64,000 bases of DNA from Mucilaginibacter sp. KACC 22773. GTDB taxonomy: Bacteria > Bacteroidota > Bacteroidia > Sphingobacteriales > Sphingobacteriaceae. Shown here piece after piece: positions 9,025-17,724 of this stretch. The stretch is taken from positions 5,642,001 to 5,706,000 of the forward strand of contig NZ_CP117883.1 of the NCBI RefSeq assembly GCF_028736215.1, in the 5' to 3' direction. The notes beneath the pieces are model-generated. The model searched no databases. It was given only the letters and a program-made list of their open reading frames with translations, and was not told the DNA's origin. The stretch's first letter is position 1. Every line of letters starts with the position of its first letter. The position numbers were made by a program, and so were the translations under genes.

Positions 9025-9585
9025 ATGCCTTACATACCTCTTGAGTCCCATTTACCGGGCATTACCGGCCTATTGGAGTACAGCAAAGAAAGTGCTGCAC
9101 CTATTCGCGACCTGACCCAAATTTTGCTTCGCGGCCCGTCGACCCTATCGGAGGGCGACCGTGAGCTGATAGCTACCATCGTATCGCACGGCAATCAGTG
9201 CAAGTTTTGTACCACTGCCCATACTGCCGCTGCCGACTTGTATTTAGGCGAAAATGATACCGCCCAAAAGATCAAAGAAAACATCGAGACCGCCCCAGTA
9301 AGCGAGAAAATGAAAGCACTACTTACCATTGCCAAACTAATCGGCCAAAGCGGCAAAAATGTAGCCTCAGCCGAAATTGACCGGGCTAAGGCCGCGGGTG
9401 CGACAGACATCGAAATTCACGATACCGTATTAATAGCTGCGCTTTTTTGCCTGTACAACCGCTATGTTGATGGCCTGGCTACAGCGTTGCCCGCCGATGC
9501 CGGGTACTATAACATCCTGGCCGATCGCCTGGTTAACCATGGTTATACCCGCCTGCCGCAAGGCTATGATCACTTAAAAAAATAA
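9025..9585 (+). CDS. AhpD-like carboxymuconolactone decarboxylase family protein (paralogue 1)
   Basis: 186-residue cytoplasmic protein of the CMD/AhpD fold, peroxidase-related branch. Cys59, Cys62 and His66 (CKFCTTAH) form the CxxCxxxH redox motif of alkylhydroperoxidase D. The later HDTVLIAA and YNRYVDGLAT are shared with the two paralogues at 13782 and 14503. The family reduces peroxides or, with altered active sites, acts on ring lactones; the intact cysteine pair favours redox chemistry. It precedes the TonB receptor by 34 bp and the MFS gene follows, so the three probably form one operon. Confidence 0.87.
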   Translation: MPYIPLESHLPGITGLLEYSKESAAPIRDLTQILLRGPSTLSEGDRELIATIVSHGNQCKFCTTAHTAAADLYLGENDTAQKIKENIETAPVSEKMKALLTIAKLIGQSGKNVASAEIDRAKAAGATDIEIHDTVLIAALFCLYNRYVDGLATALPADAGYYNILADRLVNHGYTRLPQGYDHLKK

Positions 9586-9619
9586 GCCATTACCCTAACT
9601 AATTTAAAACCAAATCACT

Positions 9620-12385
9620 GTGAGAAAACTTTTATTTATCATATTACTGCTCTCGTCAATCAACCTGTTTGCACAGGAAAGCAAAATAACGGGAACCCTA
9701 ACCGATGCCGCAACCGGTCAGGCTGTTGTCGGCGCCAGCATTACCGTTAAAGGAAAATTAACCGGTACCATTACCGACTCGAAGGGTAATTACTCCCTCA
9801 ACCTTAATAAAATTAAGCTGCCCTTTACGCTCATTATATCTGCCGTAGGGTATGAGCAAATAGAAAACAATGTTACAGCCGCCGGCGAAGTAAGCCTCAA
9901 ATTACAGCAAAAATCCATCGTACTAAACGAGGTTGTATCATCTGCTACCCGTATTAACCAAAGCATATTGCAATCGCCGGTTAGTATCGAAAAAATGAGC
10001 CTGAAAGCTATCAAAGAAAATCCTTCATTCACGTTTTATGATGGCTTGCAAAGCTTAAAAGGGGTTGAAGCGGTAACCAGCAGCTTAACCTACAAACAGG
10101 TAAACACCCGTGGCTTTAACAGCACTGGTAACGGCCGCTTTTTGCAGTTGGTTGATGGTGTTGATAACCAAACACCCGGCCTCAACTTCTCGGTAGGTAA
10201 CCTTTTCGGCGCATCGGATATTGATATCGAAAGCGCCGAAGTTATACCAGGTGCGGCATCAGCTTTATATGGCCCCGTAGCCTTTAATGGTTTATTGTCG
10301 TTAAAAACAAAAGATCCCTTCAAATACCAGGGCTTAACTCTGCAGGTTAAAACCGGAATGAACCACTTTGGCGAATCATCTGTAAAACCACAGGGTTTGT
10401 ATGATTTTGCCGCGCGATATGCCAAAGCCTTCAACGACAGATTTGCCTTGAAAATTAACGCCTCGTATTTAACCGGCAGGGATTGGTATGCCGAAAACTA
10501 TACCGATGTAAGCGCATCAACCCCGGTTGCCCAACGGGGGCCCAATAACCCCGGACGCGACGCGCTGAATATTTACGGCGATGAAGTCTCCCGCACACTT
10601 CCCGGCATCGGCCTGGTATCGAGAACCGGTTACGAGGAAAAAGACCTGATGAATTATAACGTATACAGCCTTAAGTTAAACGGCGCTTTGCATTACCGCA
10701 TCAGCAATAACCTGGAGGCCATTTACCAGTACAACTTTGGTAAAGGAACCGCCAGCTATACCGGCAGCAGCCGTTTTGATTTGAATAACTTTGTACTGCA
10801 AACCCACAGGGTGGAGCTGAAAGGCAGTAACTTTTTTATCCGCGGATACTCCGTAGCCGAAAACTCGCACGATTCATATAATACCCGCTCGCTAGCGCAG
10901 TTCATCAACCGCGATTGGGTACAGGATTTAAGCGGTAACACCGTTACGCCCGATAAAGCCGACGATACCTGGTTTACCCGTTATTCAACAGCATACAACG
11001 GCAACGCCAGCGGCGTAACCGCCCACGATAATGCGGCAGCAAGGTCTTTTGCAGATCAGGGCCGTTTTTTACCGGGCACAGCTGCCTTCAACGCTGCCAA
11101 AGATGCATCTATTCATAACTACGGCCTAAGCGGTGCGGGCGTATTTAGTGCAAGTAAATTTTACCATGCTGATGGTCAGTACGATTTCTCAAGTGCTATC
11201 AAAGTATTTGAGCTGCTGGCCGGCGGCAGTTACCGCGATTATCGCATGTTTACCAACGGCAGTTTGTTTGATGATAAAACCAACCGAGTAACCATTGCCG
11301 AATACGGCGCGTTTATGCAGGCCGCCAAAAAACTGTTTGACGATAACCTGAAGCTAACTGCCTCTATCCGTTATGATAAAAACGAAAACTTTAAAGGCAG
11401 CTATACGCCTCGCTTCTCGGCAGTTTATACCGTTGATAAAACCCATAATTTCAGGGCATCATACCAAACCGGTTTCCGGAACCCTACCCCGGTTGATCAG
11501 TTTATTCACCTTAACGTAGGCCCTATCACCATTTTAGGTGGCGCGCCCAAAAACAGTGCAGGGTTAAACGTTTATGAAAACTCGTTCACTGCATCATCAG
11601 TAAGTGCCTTTGGTGCGGCATTTGGCGCGGCTGTTGCCGGCGGAACACCCTTTCCGCAAGCGGTTGAGCAAAACAAAGGGTTATTGCAAAAATCAAATGT
11701 GGCCTATATTAAGCCCGAGCAGCAAAAGGCCTTTGAGCTGGGCTATAAAGGCTTAATTATGGATAAATTACTGGTTGATGTAAACTATTACTACAGCAGC
11801 TATACCAACTTTATCCTGAACACGGTAGTAATACAGCCACAAGATCAAATATTAGGTGCCGATGGCAAAGTTACCACAGCATCGGCAAGTGATATTCCCG
11901 GTGGCAAGGTACATGCCTTCCAGCTATACACCAACGCGCCCGATAAAGTATCGGCACAGGGCGCAAGCGCAGGCTTAACTTATTTGTTTGATAAAGGATA
12001 TGCCCTGGGTGCCAACGCTACGCTATCAACTTTCAATCTGCGCAACGCAAATCCAAATAACATTGCAGCCTTTAACACGCCTAAATGGGCTACCAATACC
12101 ACTTTTGGCAACAGCAATTTTGCCAACAATTTTGGCTTTAACCTGGCCTGGCACTGGCAAAGCGCGTTTGACTGGTACGGTACTTTTAACGGTACCCGTC
12201 CGGGCCGTGTAGATGCTTACTCGGTGGTTGATGCGCAGATCAGCAAAAAGCTCCCAAAATTCAAATCGACAGTTAAGCTGGGTGGCAGCAATATTTTTAA
12301 CCAGCACATCTACCAGTCGTACGGTTCGCCGGCCATTGGCGCTATTTATTATGTATCCATAGTATTTGATGACCTTTTAAAATAA
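9620..12385 (+). CDS. TonB-dependent outer-membrane receptor, GTG start
   Basis: 921 residues starting with GTG at 9620, which opens directly onto a signal peptide (MRKLLFIILLLSSINLFAQ). Residues about 22-105 are a CarboxypepD_reg-like domain (TGTLTDAATGQAVVGAS), about 115-230 the plug (TRGFNSTGNGRFLQLVDGVD, PGAASALYGP), then a 22-strand-type barrel ending in a hydrophobic terminal strand with YYVSIVFDDL. No STN domain and no SusD partner, so it is not a polysaccharide-type SusC pair; a small-molecule or siderophore-like ligand is more likely. It sits between an AhpD-like gene and an MFS transporter with 34-bp and 5-bp gaps, implying a shared uptake route across both membranes. Confidence 0.9.
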   Translation: MRKLLFIILLLSSINLFAQESKITGTLTDAATGQAVVGASITVKGKLTGTITDSKGNYSLNLNKIKLPFTLIISAVGYEQIENNVTAAGEVSLKLQQKSIVLNEVVSSATRINQSILQSPVSIEKMSLKAIKENPSFTFYDGLQSLKGVEAVTSSLTYKQVNTRGFNSTGNGRFLQLVDGVDNQTPGLNFSVGNLFGASDIDIESAEVIPGAASALYGPVAFNGLLSLKTKDPFKYQGLTLQVKTGMNHFGESSVKPQGLYDFAARYAKAFNDRFALKINASYLTGRDWYAENYTDVSASTPVAQRGPNNPGRDALNIYGDEVSRTLPGIGLVSRTGYEEKDLMNYNVYSLKLNGALHYRISNNLEAIYQYNFGKGTASYTGSSRFDLNNFVLQTHRVELKGSNFFIRGYSVAENSHDSYNTRSLAQFINRDWVQDLSGNTVTPDKADDTWFTRYSTAYNGNASGVTAHDNAAARSFADQGRFLPGTAAFNAAKDASIHNYGLSGAGVFSASKFYHADGQYDFSSAIKVFELLAGGSYRDYRMFTNGSLFDDKTNRVTIAEYGAFMQAAKKLFDDNLKLTASIRYDKNENFKGSYTPRFSAVYTVDKTHNFRASYQTGFRNPTPVDQFIHLNVGPITILGGAPKNSAGLNVYENSFTASSVSAFGAAFGAAVAGGTPFPQAVEQNKGLLQKSNVAYIKPEQQKAFELGYKGLIMDKLLVDVNYYYSSYTNFILNTVVIQPQDQILGADGKVTTASASDIPGGKVHAFQLYTNAPDKVSAQGASAGLTYLFDKGYALGANATLSTFNLRNANPNNIAAFNTPKWATNTTFGNSNFANNFGFNLAWHWQSAFDWYGTFNGTRPGRVDAYSVVDAQISKKLPKFKSTVKLGGSNIFNQHIYQSYGSPAIGAIYYVSIVFDDLLK

Positions 12386-12390
12386 ACAAC

Positions 12391-13647
12391 ATGAGCACAC
12401 TTGTAATTGATAAGCCGGGTTCAAAACCGAAAACAGATATCAGCGTACCTTACCGGGTAATACTATTTGCTATTTGTTTTTTGAGCAGCGCCCTTGGGGG
12501 TACGGTATCTACTTTGATGTCGGTTTATCTGCCGGTGGTGGTAAAAGATTTGCAGGGCAATTTGCCTCCAAACGAAATTAACTCCATCAGTGGCTATATT
12601 AACGCCATCTTCATTTTTGGCTGGGCATTGGGCGGCTTTACCTGGGGCGTTATCAGCGACAAAATGGGCCGTAAAACCGCCTTACTGATGGCCATTAGCT
12701 GTTATGGCATCTTCACCATTTTAACAGGGCAAATGCCCACCTGGTGGGGCGTTGTGCTATGCCGCTTTATGAGTGGCTTTGGCGTGGGCGGCGTATTGGT
12801 AACAACCATTACCCTTATAAGCGAAGTTTGGCCTGCCAAAAGCAAAGCCGTTGTTATCGGAATCCTGTCTATCGCCTTTCCCGTGGGTATCTTTTCGGCC
12901 GGGCTTATCAATTACGTGGTATCGTCATGGCGGTCAGGTTTTCTGATCGGCGTTATCCCGCTCGCCCTGGCGCTGATTGGCGCCTGGGTTTTATCCGAAT
13001 CGCCAGGCTGGCTAAGCTATCGTAACGATATTGCCAACCGCAACAACCCGTTGAATAAATTACTATCGCCCGCCCATCGCCGGGAGTTGGTAGTAGGTTC
13101 GCTGACCTTTGGCACTATGTTAATAGGCCTGTGGGCCATATTTTCCTGGCTGCCAACCTGGGTGCAAAGCCTTATTACCAATCATGATGCAGCCAAAGAG
13201 CGTGGCCTGAGCATGATGTTTTTGGGGATGGGTGGCCTAACAGGTGGTTTCCTTTCGGGGTGGCTGGTAAACCTGCTTACCTTGCGCCGGTCGATGCTGA
13301 TTTGTTTCGCGGTATGTGCCGGTTTATCGTTCGTGTTGTTTAAAACCAACAGCACCTTCAGCCCTGTCATTTATGCCGAGATATGCGTACTGGCTTTATT
13401 TTTCGGCGCCAGCCAGGGTGTATTATCAGCCTACATACCACAGCTATTTTCAACCGGCATCCGTGCCACAGCAACGGGATTTTGCTTTAACATCGGCAGA
13501 ATATTTACCGCTACGGCGGTGCTGTTTGTAGGCATACTGGTATCGGCCCTCGGCGGCTATGGTAATGCCATATTCATTTTTTCGTTAGTATTTGTGGTAG
13601 GCCTGCTGGTAGTGCTTTTTGGCCATAAAAGAGAAGGCAAAAGCTGA
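12391..13647 (+). CDS. MFS transporter
   Basis: 418 residues, about 12 membrane helices, of the major facilitator superfamily. The loop after helix 2 carries the family's GxxxDrxGRr motif as GVISDKMGRK, and RFMSGFGVGG marks helix 4. Overall it resembles the sugar/organic-acid:proton symporter branch, including the aromatic-acid transporters. It begins 5 bp after the TonB receptor stop, so the two likely work in series: receptor across the outer membrane, MFS across the inner. Substrate is not determinable from sequence. Confidence 0.88.
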   Translation: MSTLVIDKPGSKPKTDISVPYRVILFAICFLSSALGGTVSTLMSVYLPVVVKDLQGNLPPNEINSISGYINAIFIFGWALGGFTWGVISDKMGRKTALLMAISCYGIFTILTGQMPTWWGVVLCRFMSGFGVGGVLVTTITLISEVWPAKSKAVVIGILSIAFPVGIFSAGLINYVVSSWRSGFLIGVIPLALALIGAWVLSESPGWLSYRNDIANRNNPLNKLLSPAHRRELVVGSLTFGTMLIGLWAIFSWLPTWVQSLITNHDAAKERGLSMMFLGMGGLTGGFLSGWLVNLLTLRRSMLICFAVCAGLSFVLFKTNSTFSPVIYAEICVLALFFGASQGVLSAYIPQLFSTGIRATATGFCFNIGRIFTATAVLFVGILVSALGGYGNAIFIFSLVFVVGLLVVLFGHKREGKS

Positions 13648-13684
13648 AAGGCAAAAGGTTAAAGGGAAAAGTGTTTTAAAGAGT

Positions 13685-13772
13685 AATAATTCAATAATTC
13701 AATAATTCAATAATTCAATAATTCAATAATTCAATAATTCAATAATTCAATAATTCAATAATTCAATAATTC
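13685..13772 (+). repeat. (AATAATTC)11 octanucleotide tandem repeat
   Basis: Eleven perfect copies of the 8-mer AATAATTC, then a broken twelfth (AATAAAAA), ending 9 bp before the ATG of the second AhpD-like gene. The repeat occupies the place where leader and promoter signals should be. Such perfect short arrays change copy number by slippage, which would alter promoter or leader spacing; this consequence is inferred. Confidence 0.95.
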
Positions 13773-13781
13773 AATAAAAAT

Positions 13782-14330
13782 ATGGCACACATCAATGTAC
13801 CCGAAGGCGTTCCGGGCATCCGTTCGCTGGTCATGTTCAGGCCCGAAACAGGTAAGCCTTTATATGAGCTGGCGCAGATACTGCTGCGGGGCGAATCTAC
13901 CCTATCACCCGCTGAGCGCGAACTGATAGCCGCATATGTATCGTACCGCAACAACTGCACCTTTTGCTACAGTAGCCATGCCGCTGCGGCAAGGTGCCTG
14001 TATGAAGACGATGCCCTTATTGTTGACGAGGTATTGAGAGATATGCAGGAGGCCCCGGCAAGCGATAAGCTGAAAGCGCTATTAAACATAGCTGGTAAAG
14101 TGCAAATCCTGGGTACCGAAGTTAAACAGGCCGATATTGACGCCGCCAAAAGTCTTGGCGCTACCGACCGCGAATTACACGATACGGTACTGATAGCGGC
14201 GGCGTTCAGCATGTTTAACCGTTATGTAGATGGCCTGGCCAGCCTTACACCAACAGATCCGGAAGCTTATGCAGAAATGGGCGTACGTATGGCAAAGGGG
14301 TATACTTTACCTCCCAATGCTCCTAAGTGA
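13782..14330 (+). CDS. AhpD-like carboxymuconolactone decarboxylase family protein (paralogue 2)
   Basis: 182 residues with the redox motif CTFCYSSH at Cys59/Cys62/His66, the same positions as in paralogues 1 and 3. It shares with paralogue 3 the opening MAHI, the PGIR motif and RPET, so these two are the closer pair and probably a tandem duplication. A cytoplasmic peroxidase-type role is likely. Its leader is almost entirely an 8-bp tandem repeat, so expression may vary between cells or lineages. The MFS gene ends 134 bp upstream. Confidence 0.85.
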   Translation: MAHINVPEGVPGIRSLVMFRPETGKPLYELAQILLRGESTLSPAERELIAAYVSYRNNCTFCYSSHAAAARCLYEDDALIVDEVLRDMQEAPASDKLKALLNIAGKVQILGTEVKQADIDAAKSLGATDRELHDTVLIAAAFSMFNRYVDGLASLTPTDPEAYAEMGVRMAKGYTLPPNAPK

Positions 14331-14342
14331 TGAACGAAGATT

Positions 14343-14429
14343 GATTTAAATATCGAACACCGAATATCCAATGTCGAATAATGAAGAAAAACTTCGGTGT
14401 TGGATATTCGAAATTCGTTATTCGATATT
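14343..14429. repeat. Dispersed palindromic repeat, copy 1
   Basis: About 87 bp with AATATCGAAC at the left end (14349) and its near-complement TTCGATATT at the right. The reverse complement of 63476-63557 matches it with only scattered differences and a one-base gap. It lies between AhpD paralogues 2 and 3. It has the build of a non-autonomous palindromic element; no transposase is nearby. Confidence 0.8.
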
Positions 14430-14502
14430 ATTTGTAATTCCATTTTTTAGTTATTGAATTACCTACACCAAAGCAATAATTATTCACCATAAAAAATATA
14501 CC

Positions 14503-15048
14503 ATGGCACATATTGAATTAAATAACGACTTGCCAGGCATAAGAGGCCTGATGTTTTACCGGCCCGAAACCGAGGCCCCCTTGAATGCCCTTGCCGAATT
14601 TTTGCTGCGCTCAGACAACTCGCTAACCCGAGGCGAGCGGGAGTTGATAGGCACTTACGTATCGTACCTGAACGACTGCTTTTTTTGCCAGAACGTGCAT
14701 GGCGCGGTAGCCGGCCACTATCTTAACTGTAGTATAGACGATATAGATGCTATTAAAGCCGATTTTACATCCGCCGATATATCGCCTAAAATAAAGGCTT
14801 TATTAACTATTGCCGGTAGTGTTCAAAAAGGGGGCAAAAATGTAACCATTGAACAGGTAGATGCCGCCCGAAGCGAAGGCGCTACAGATATAGAGATACA
14901 CGACACGGTGCTGATAGCCGCATCGTTTTGCATGTTTAACCGCTATGTAGATGGCCTGGGCACATGGGCGCCGCAAGACAGATCGTTTTATGTTAACCGC
15001 GCTCCTCAGCGGGCGGTTGAAGGTTATGTGGGCAGTATTTTAAAATAA
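14503..15048 (+). CDS. AhpD-like carboxymuconolactone decarboxylase family protein (paralogue 3)
   Basis: 181 residues, CMD/AhpD fold, redox motif CFFCQNVH (Cys59/Cys62/His66), and the shared HDTVLIAA and NRYVDGLG segments. Closest to paralogue 2, from which it is separated by the palindromic repeat at 14343-14429, so the repeat either inserted after the duplication or lay between the copies from the start. A terminator follows 22 bp after the stop. Likely cytoplasmic peroxide or organic-hydroperoxide reduction; substrate unknown. Confidence 0.85.
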   Translation: MAHIELNNDLPGIRGLMFYRPETEAPLNALAEFLLRSDNSLTRGERELIGTYVSYLNDCFFCQNVHGAVAGHYLNCSIDDIDAIKADFTSADISPKIKALLTIAGSVQKGGKNVTIEQVDAARSEGATDIEIHDTVLIAASFCMFNRYVDGLGTWAPQDRSFYVNRAPQRAVEGYVGSILK

Positions 15049-15070
15049 TTTTTAGCCGATTTATATTACA

Positions 15071-15101
15071 AAGGCTCCGTGTAATGCGGGGCCTTATTTT
15101 T
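15071..15101 (+). terminator. Terminator after third AhpD-like gene
   Basis: AAGGCTCCG (15071-15079) pairs with CGGGGCCTT (15087-15095), with one U-G pair, around a 7-base loop, followed by ATTTTTA. Confidence 0.75.
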
Positions 15102-15275
15102 ACACTACCATACTTAACGCTGTCCCGAAAACCGGTGGCTTAAATAGCGCCCTGCCCTCCTGTTTGTCCGTCGTTTTATCAAAATACTTTTCTTGCAAAT
15201 CGATATTTCGGGCCGCTATATCCAACCATAAAGCCTAAAAATCATACCATATTTTCAGCCAAAATCTCCTAAATC

Positions 15276-15335
15276 CCTGTGCAACATGCAAAAACGCGGC
15301 TAAAAACGCGTATCCATGTTGATATATTGCACAGG
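15276..15335 (+). promoter_or_regulatory. Long stem-loop upstream of gldK
   Basis: CCTGTGCAACATG at the left can pair with CATGTTG plus TTGCACAGG at the right (9 bp outside, 7 bp inside, sharing CAA). The loop holds two copies of AAAACGCG. It lies about 190 bp before gldK in a 420-bp non-coding stretch (15102-15521) in which I see no gene. It could be a leader structure or another repeat element. Confidence 0.4.
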
Positions 15336-15521
15336 CATCCAACTAAAAATTCTACTTTTTACCCCGCAATTTCTTTGTCGAGTTATTTAGTCTGTTCATC
15401 GGCACATTATGCCCCCTTGGGTCCACACCTCCCATATTTGAGTCATTGTTTCACCACTTAAAAAAACGCTATGATCTCACCTCGACTATTTTTTTTCATT
15501 TAAAACCCCGATAAGTCAATT

Positions 15522-16814
15522 ATGAGATCGTCAATTCAAATTACAGGCTTGCTGCTAATAGTGCTCAGCTCCTGCCAGTCAAAACTATACAATACCCCGG
15601 CCACCCGCGCTGTTTCTGTAAAGCGCCTCATCCCGCCGGCAGGCATGGTGTATATACCATCAGGCACTTTCCAATACAAACTGCAGGATGATGATGATAA
15701 ATCCGAAAAACGCAATGTAAGCGTAAGCGCTTTTTTTATTGACAAAACCGAAGTAACCAATAAGCAATACCAGGCCTTTGTAAACTGGGTTGCCGATTCG
15801 GTAGCTATTACCGATTACCTGCACGATGATTCCTTTTATCTGCCATCCACAGGGGCAACCGTTGGTAAAAACCGCAAGGAGATCAGGCTGATAGACTGGG
15901 ATAAAGTGCACAAGATTTCGCCCTTGTGGAAACGCGCACCGGCAGACGTAAAAGAAAAGCTGGCCGGTATGATGACCATGCTCAATGGCCAGCGTATGCC
16001 CGACCCGGCATTAATGAACTACCGGTTTTATTACGTGCGCATGGATGGCGAAAAAAACAACCAGTATGTAATGGATACGGTCGGCGTTTATCCTAACGAG
16101 CATGTATGGTCGACGGATTTTCCGAACGCGCAAATGACGGTGATGGACGCCAACTACTTCAGCAATAAAATTTATGAGTATAACCCTGTAGTCGGGGTAA
16201 CCTGGAAACAGGCCCGTGCTTATGCCGACTGGCGCAGTACGCAGTTAAAGGTGCTCATCAGGAACAATCCCAACCTTAAAAATTTTAAACTAAGTTTTGG
16301 TTTGCCTACCGAAGCACAGTGGCAATACGCCGCCGAAGCCAAGCTCGATCCAGCTGATACTGTAGAACGAACAGTAAAAACCACTATTGATAAAACTACC
16401 GGTAAGGAAAAACTTTCGCTCAACTTTAAACAAGGCGAGGGCGCCTACTCCAGCGATGGATCAACATTTACGCTGCCGGTTACCTCCTATACCCCCAACG
16501 CGTTCGGCATTTACAATATGGCAGGCAACGTATCTGAGTGGACGATGGATGCTTTTAGTCCCTCGGCTTCGCAACTGGTAAACGATTTAAATCCGGCGTT
16601 GCTGTATGATGCCGCCGATAAAGACTCGCCCCTATTAAAACGAAAGGTAGTACGCGGCGGATCATGGAAAGATAACGGCGAGATGCTGAACAGTGATACC
16701 CGCAGTTTTGAAGACCAGGGCAACGCCCACTCCTACATAGGCTTCCGCTGCGTGATGGCCGCCTTTGAACTCCCCGGCGAGCAGGTGAAAACAAGAAAAT
16801 ACGCTAAACGATAA
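15522..16814 (+). CDS. gldK: GldK, T9SS outer-membrane ring lipoprotein
   Basis: 430-residue lipoprotein: signal peptide with lipobox LSSC (Cys18). The body is a formylglycine-generating-enzyme-like (SUMF1) fold: FFIDKTEVTNKQYQAFVNW near residue 72-90, NMAGNVSEW and VVRGGSWKD toward the end, closing with YIGFRCVM. The fold is used structurally in GldK, not for sulfatase maturation. GldK and GldN form the periplasmic ring of the type IX secretion system under the outer membrane. gldN follows 4 bp later. A SUMF1-domain lipoprotein alone could be something else, but the neighbours make the assignment firm. Confidence 0.92.
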   Translation: MRSSIQITGLLLIVLSSCQSKLYNTPATRAVSVKRLIPPAGMVYIPSGTFQYKLQDDDDKSEKRNVSVSAFFIDKTEVTNKQYQAFVNWVADSVAITDYLHDDSFYLPSTGATVGKNRKEIRLIDWDKVHKISPLWKRAPADVKEKLAGMMTMLNGQRMPDPALMNYRFYYVRMDGEKNNQYVMDTVGVYPNEHVWSTDFPNAQMTVMDANYFSNKIYEYNPVVGVTWKQARAYADWRSTQLKVLIRNNPNLKNFKLSFGLPTEAQWQYAAEAKLDPADTVERTVKTTIDKTTGKEKLSLNFKQGEGAYSSDGSTFTLPVTSYTPNAFGIYNMAGNVSEWTMDAFSPSASQLVNDLNPALLYDAADKDSPLLKRKVVRGGSWKDNGEMLNSDTRSFEDQGNAHSYIGFRCVMAAFELPGEQVKTRKYAKR

Positions 16815-16818
16815 TTTT

Positions 16819-17724
16819 ATGAAAAAGATAATAATAGTGATTGAAACCCTTCTGCTGATCGGTTTCGGCAGGGGTATGTCCTTTGCCCAGGCAATAGTGG
16901 CCGATAGTACGTTAACAGATACCCTGCCGGCATATGATAATTTAATTAAATCGGCCGATTTAGGAAAAGCAAAGCCTTTCCCCTATCCAAAGGCTAATGC
17001 CGCCAACATCAGGTTATATGCACAGGTTTGGCGGGATATCGACCTTTCCGACTCGGGCAACAGCATCCTTACCATCCCTGGTAAATCCCTTATGGAAGAT
17101 ATCATGAAAGGGATAAAAGCAGGCAAGCTTACACCTTATGAAAAAGAGGACCTGAAAAAGAAACTCAGCGCCAAACAAGGCGAGTTGCGCTTTGCCGATT
17201 CGGTGCTGATACCAATTTTTGATAAAGACGGTAATCAAACAGGCTCAAGGATGGCGCTTAACGAGTTCAACCCTGATAAAGTACGCCGGTTCCGGATTAG
17301 GGAAGATGTGTTTTTTGACAGGCAGCGCGGCCGGGTTGACACCCGCATTGTAGCGCTGGCCCCCATGATGCACATCAGCACATCGGCCGACCTGGCCGAC
17401 AACCTGGCATTTACCCCGGCCTTCTGGCTTTATTTTCCACAGCTGCGGTACACGCTGGTGCAGGAGGATGTGAGCAACCCCGACAAGGACATTTTTGATT
17501 TTACGCTGGATGATGTGTTTATGCAGCACAAGTTTTCGGCCTACCTGGTAAAACAAGCGTCGCCGGGTGGCGTACAAAGTGGGCAACTGGAGCCGGGCAG
17601 CACGGAAGCGATATTGCTTGAACAAAAAATTGCCGACCTGAAAAAACACATCTGGCAAAACCCCAGGGGCGTAAACGCAAAAAATTTAGCACAAACAGAT
17701 AGTAAAAAGGAGGAGAAGCTATGA
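16819..17724 (+). CDS. gldN: GldN, T9SS ring component
   Basis: 301 residues with a signal peptide (to SFAQ). The central segment with REDVFFDRQRGR and RIVALAPM is the GldN/PorN signature, preceded by an LAEI-type helical region about residues 60-115. GldN binds GldK in the periplasmic ring of the type IX secretion system. Here it comes directly after gldK and before a barrel gene, gldL and gldM, whereas the familiar order is gldK-gldL-gldM-gldN. It overlaps the next gene by 4 bp (ATGA), so the operon continues. Confidence 0.88.
   Translation: MKKIIIVIETLLLIGFGRGMSFAQAIVADSTLTDTLPAYDNLIKSADLGKAKPFPYPKANAANIRLYAQVWRDIDLSDSGNSILTIPGKSLMEDIMKGIKAGKLTPYEKEDLKKKLSAKQGELRFADSVLIPIFDKDGNQTGSRMALNEFNPDKVRRFRIREDVFFDRQRGRVDTRIVALAPMMHISTSADLADNLAFTPAFWLYFPQLRYTLVQEDVSNPDKDIFDFTLDDVFMQHKFSAYLVKQASPGGVQSGQLEPGSTEAILLEQKIADLKKHIWQNPRGVNAKNLAQTDSKKEEKL

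Noticed and set aside
13685..13772. CRISPR-like array
   Set aside because: The unit is 8 bp with no spacers, so it is a simple tandem repeat.
15279..15461. Plus-strand 60-residue open frame before gldK
   Set aside because: Low-complexity His/Thr/Ser composition, overlaps the stem-loop, no start context; non-coding leader is more likely.
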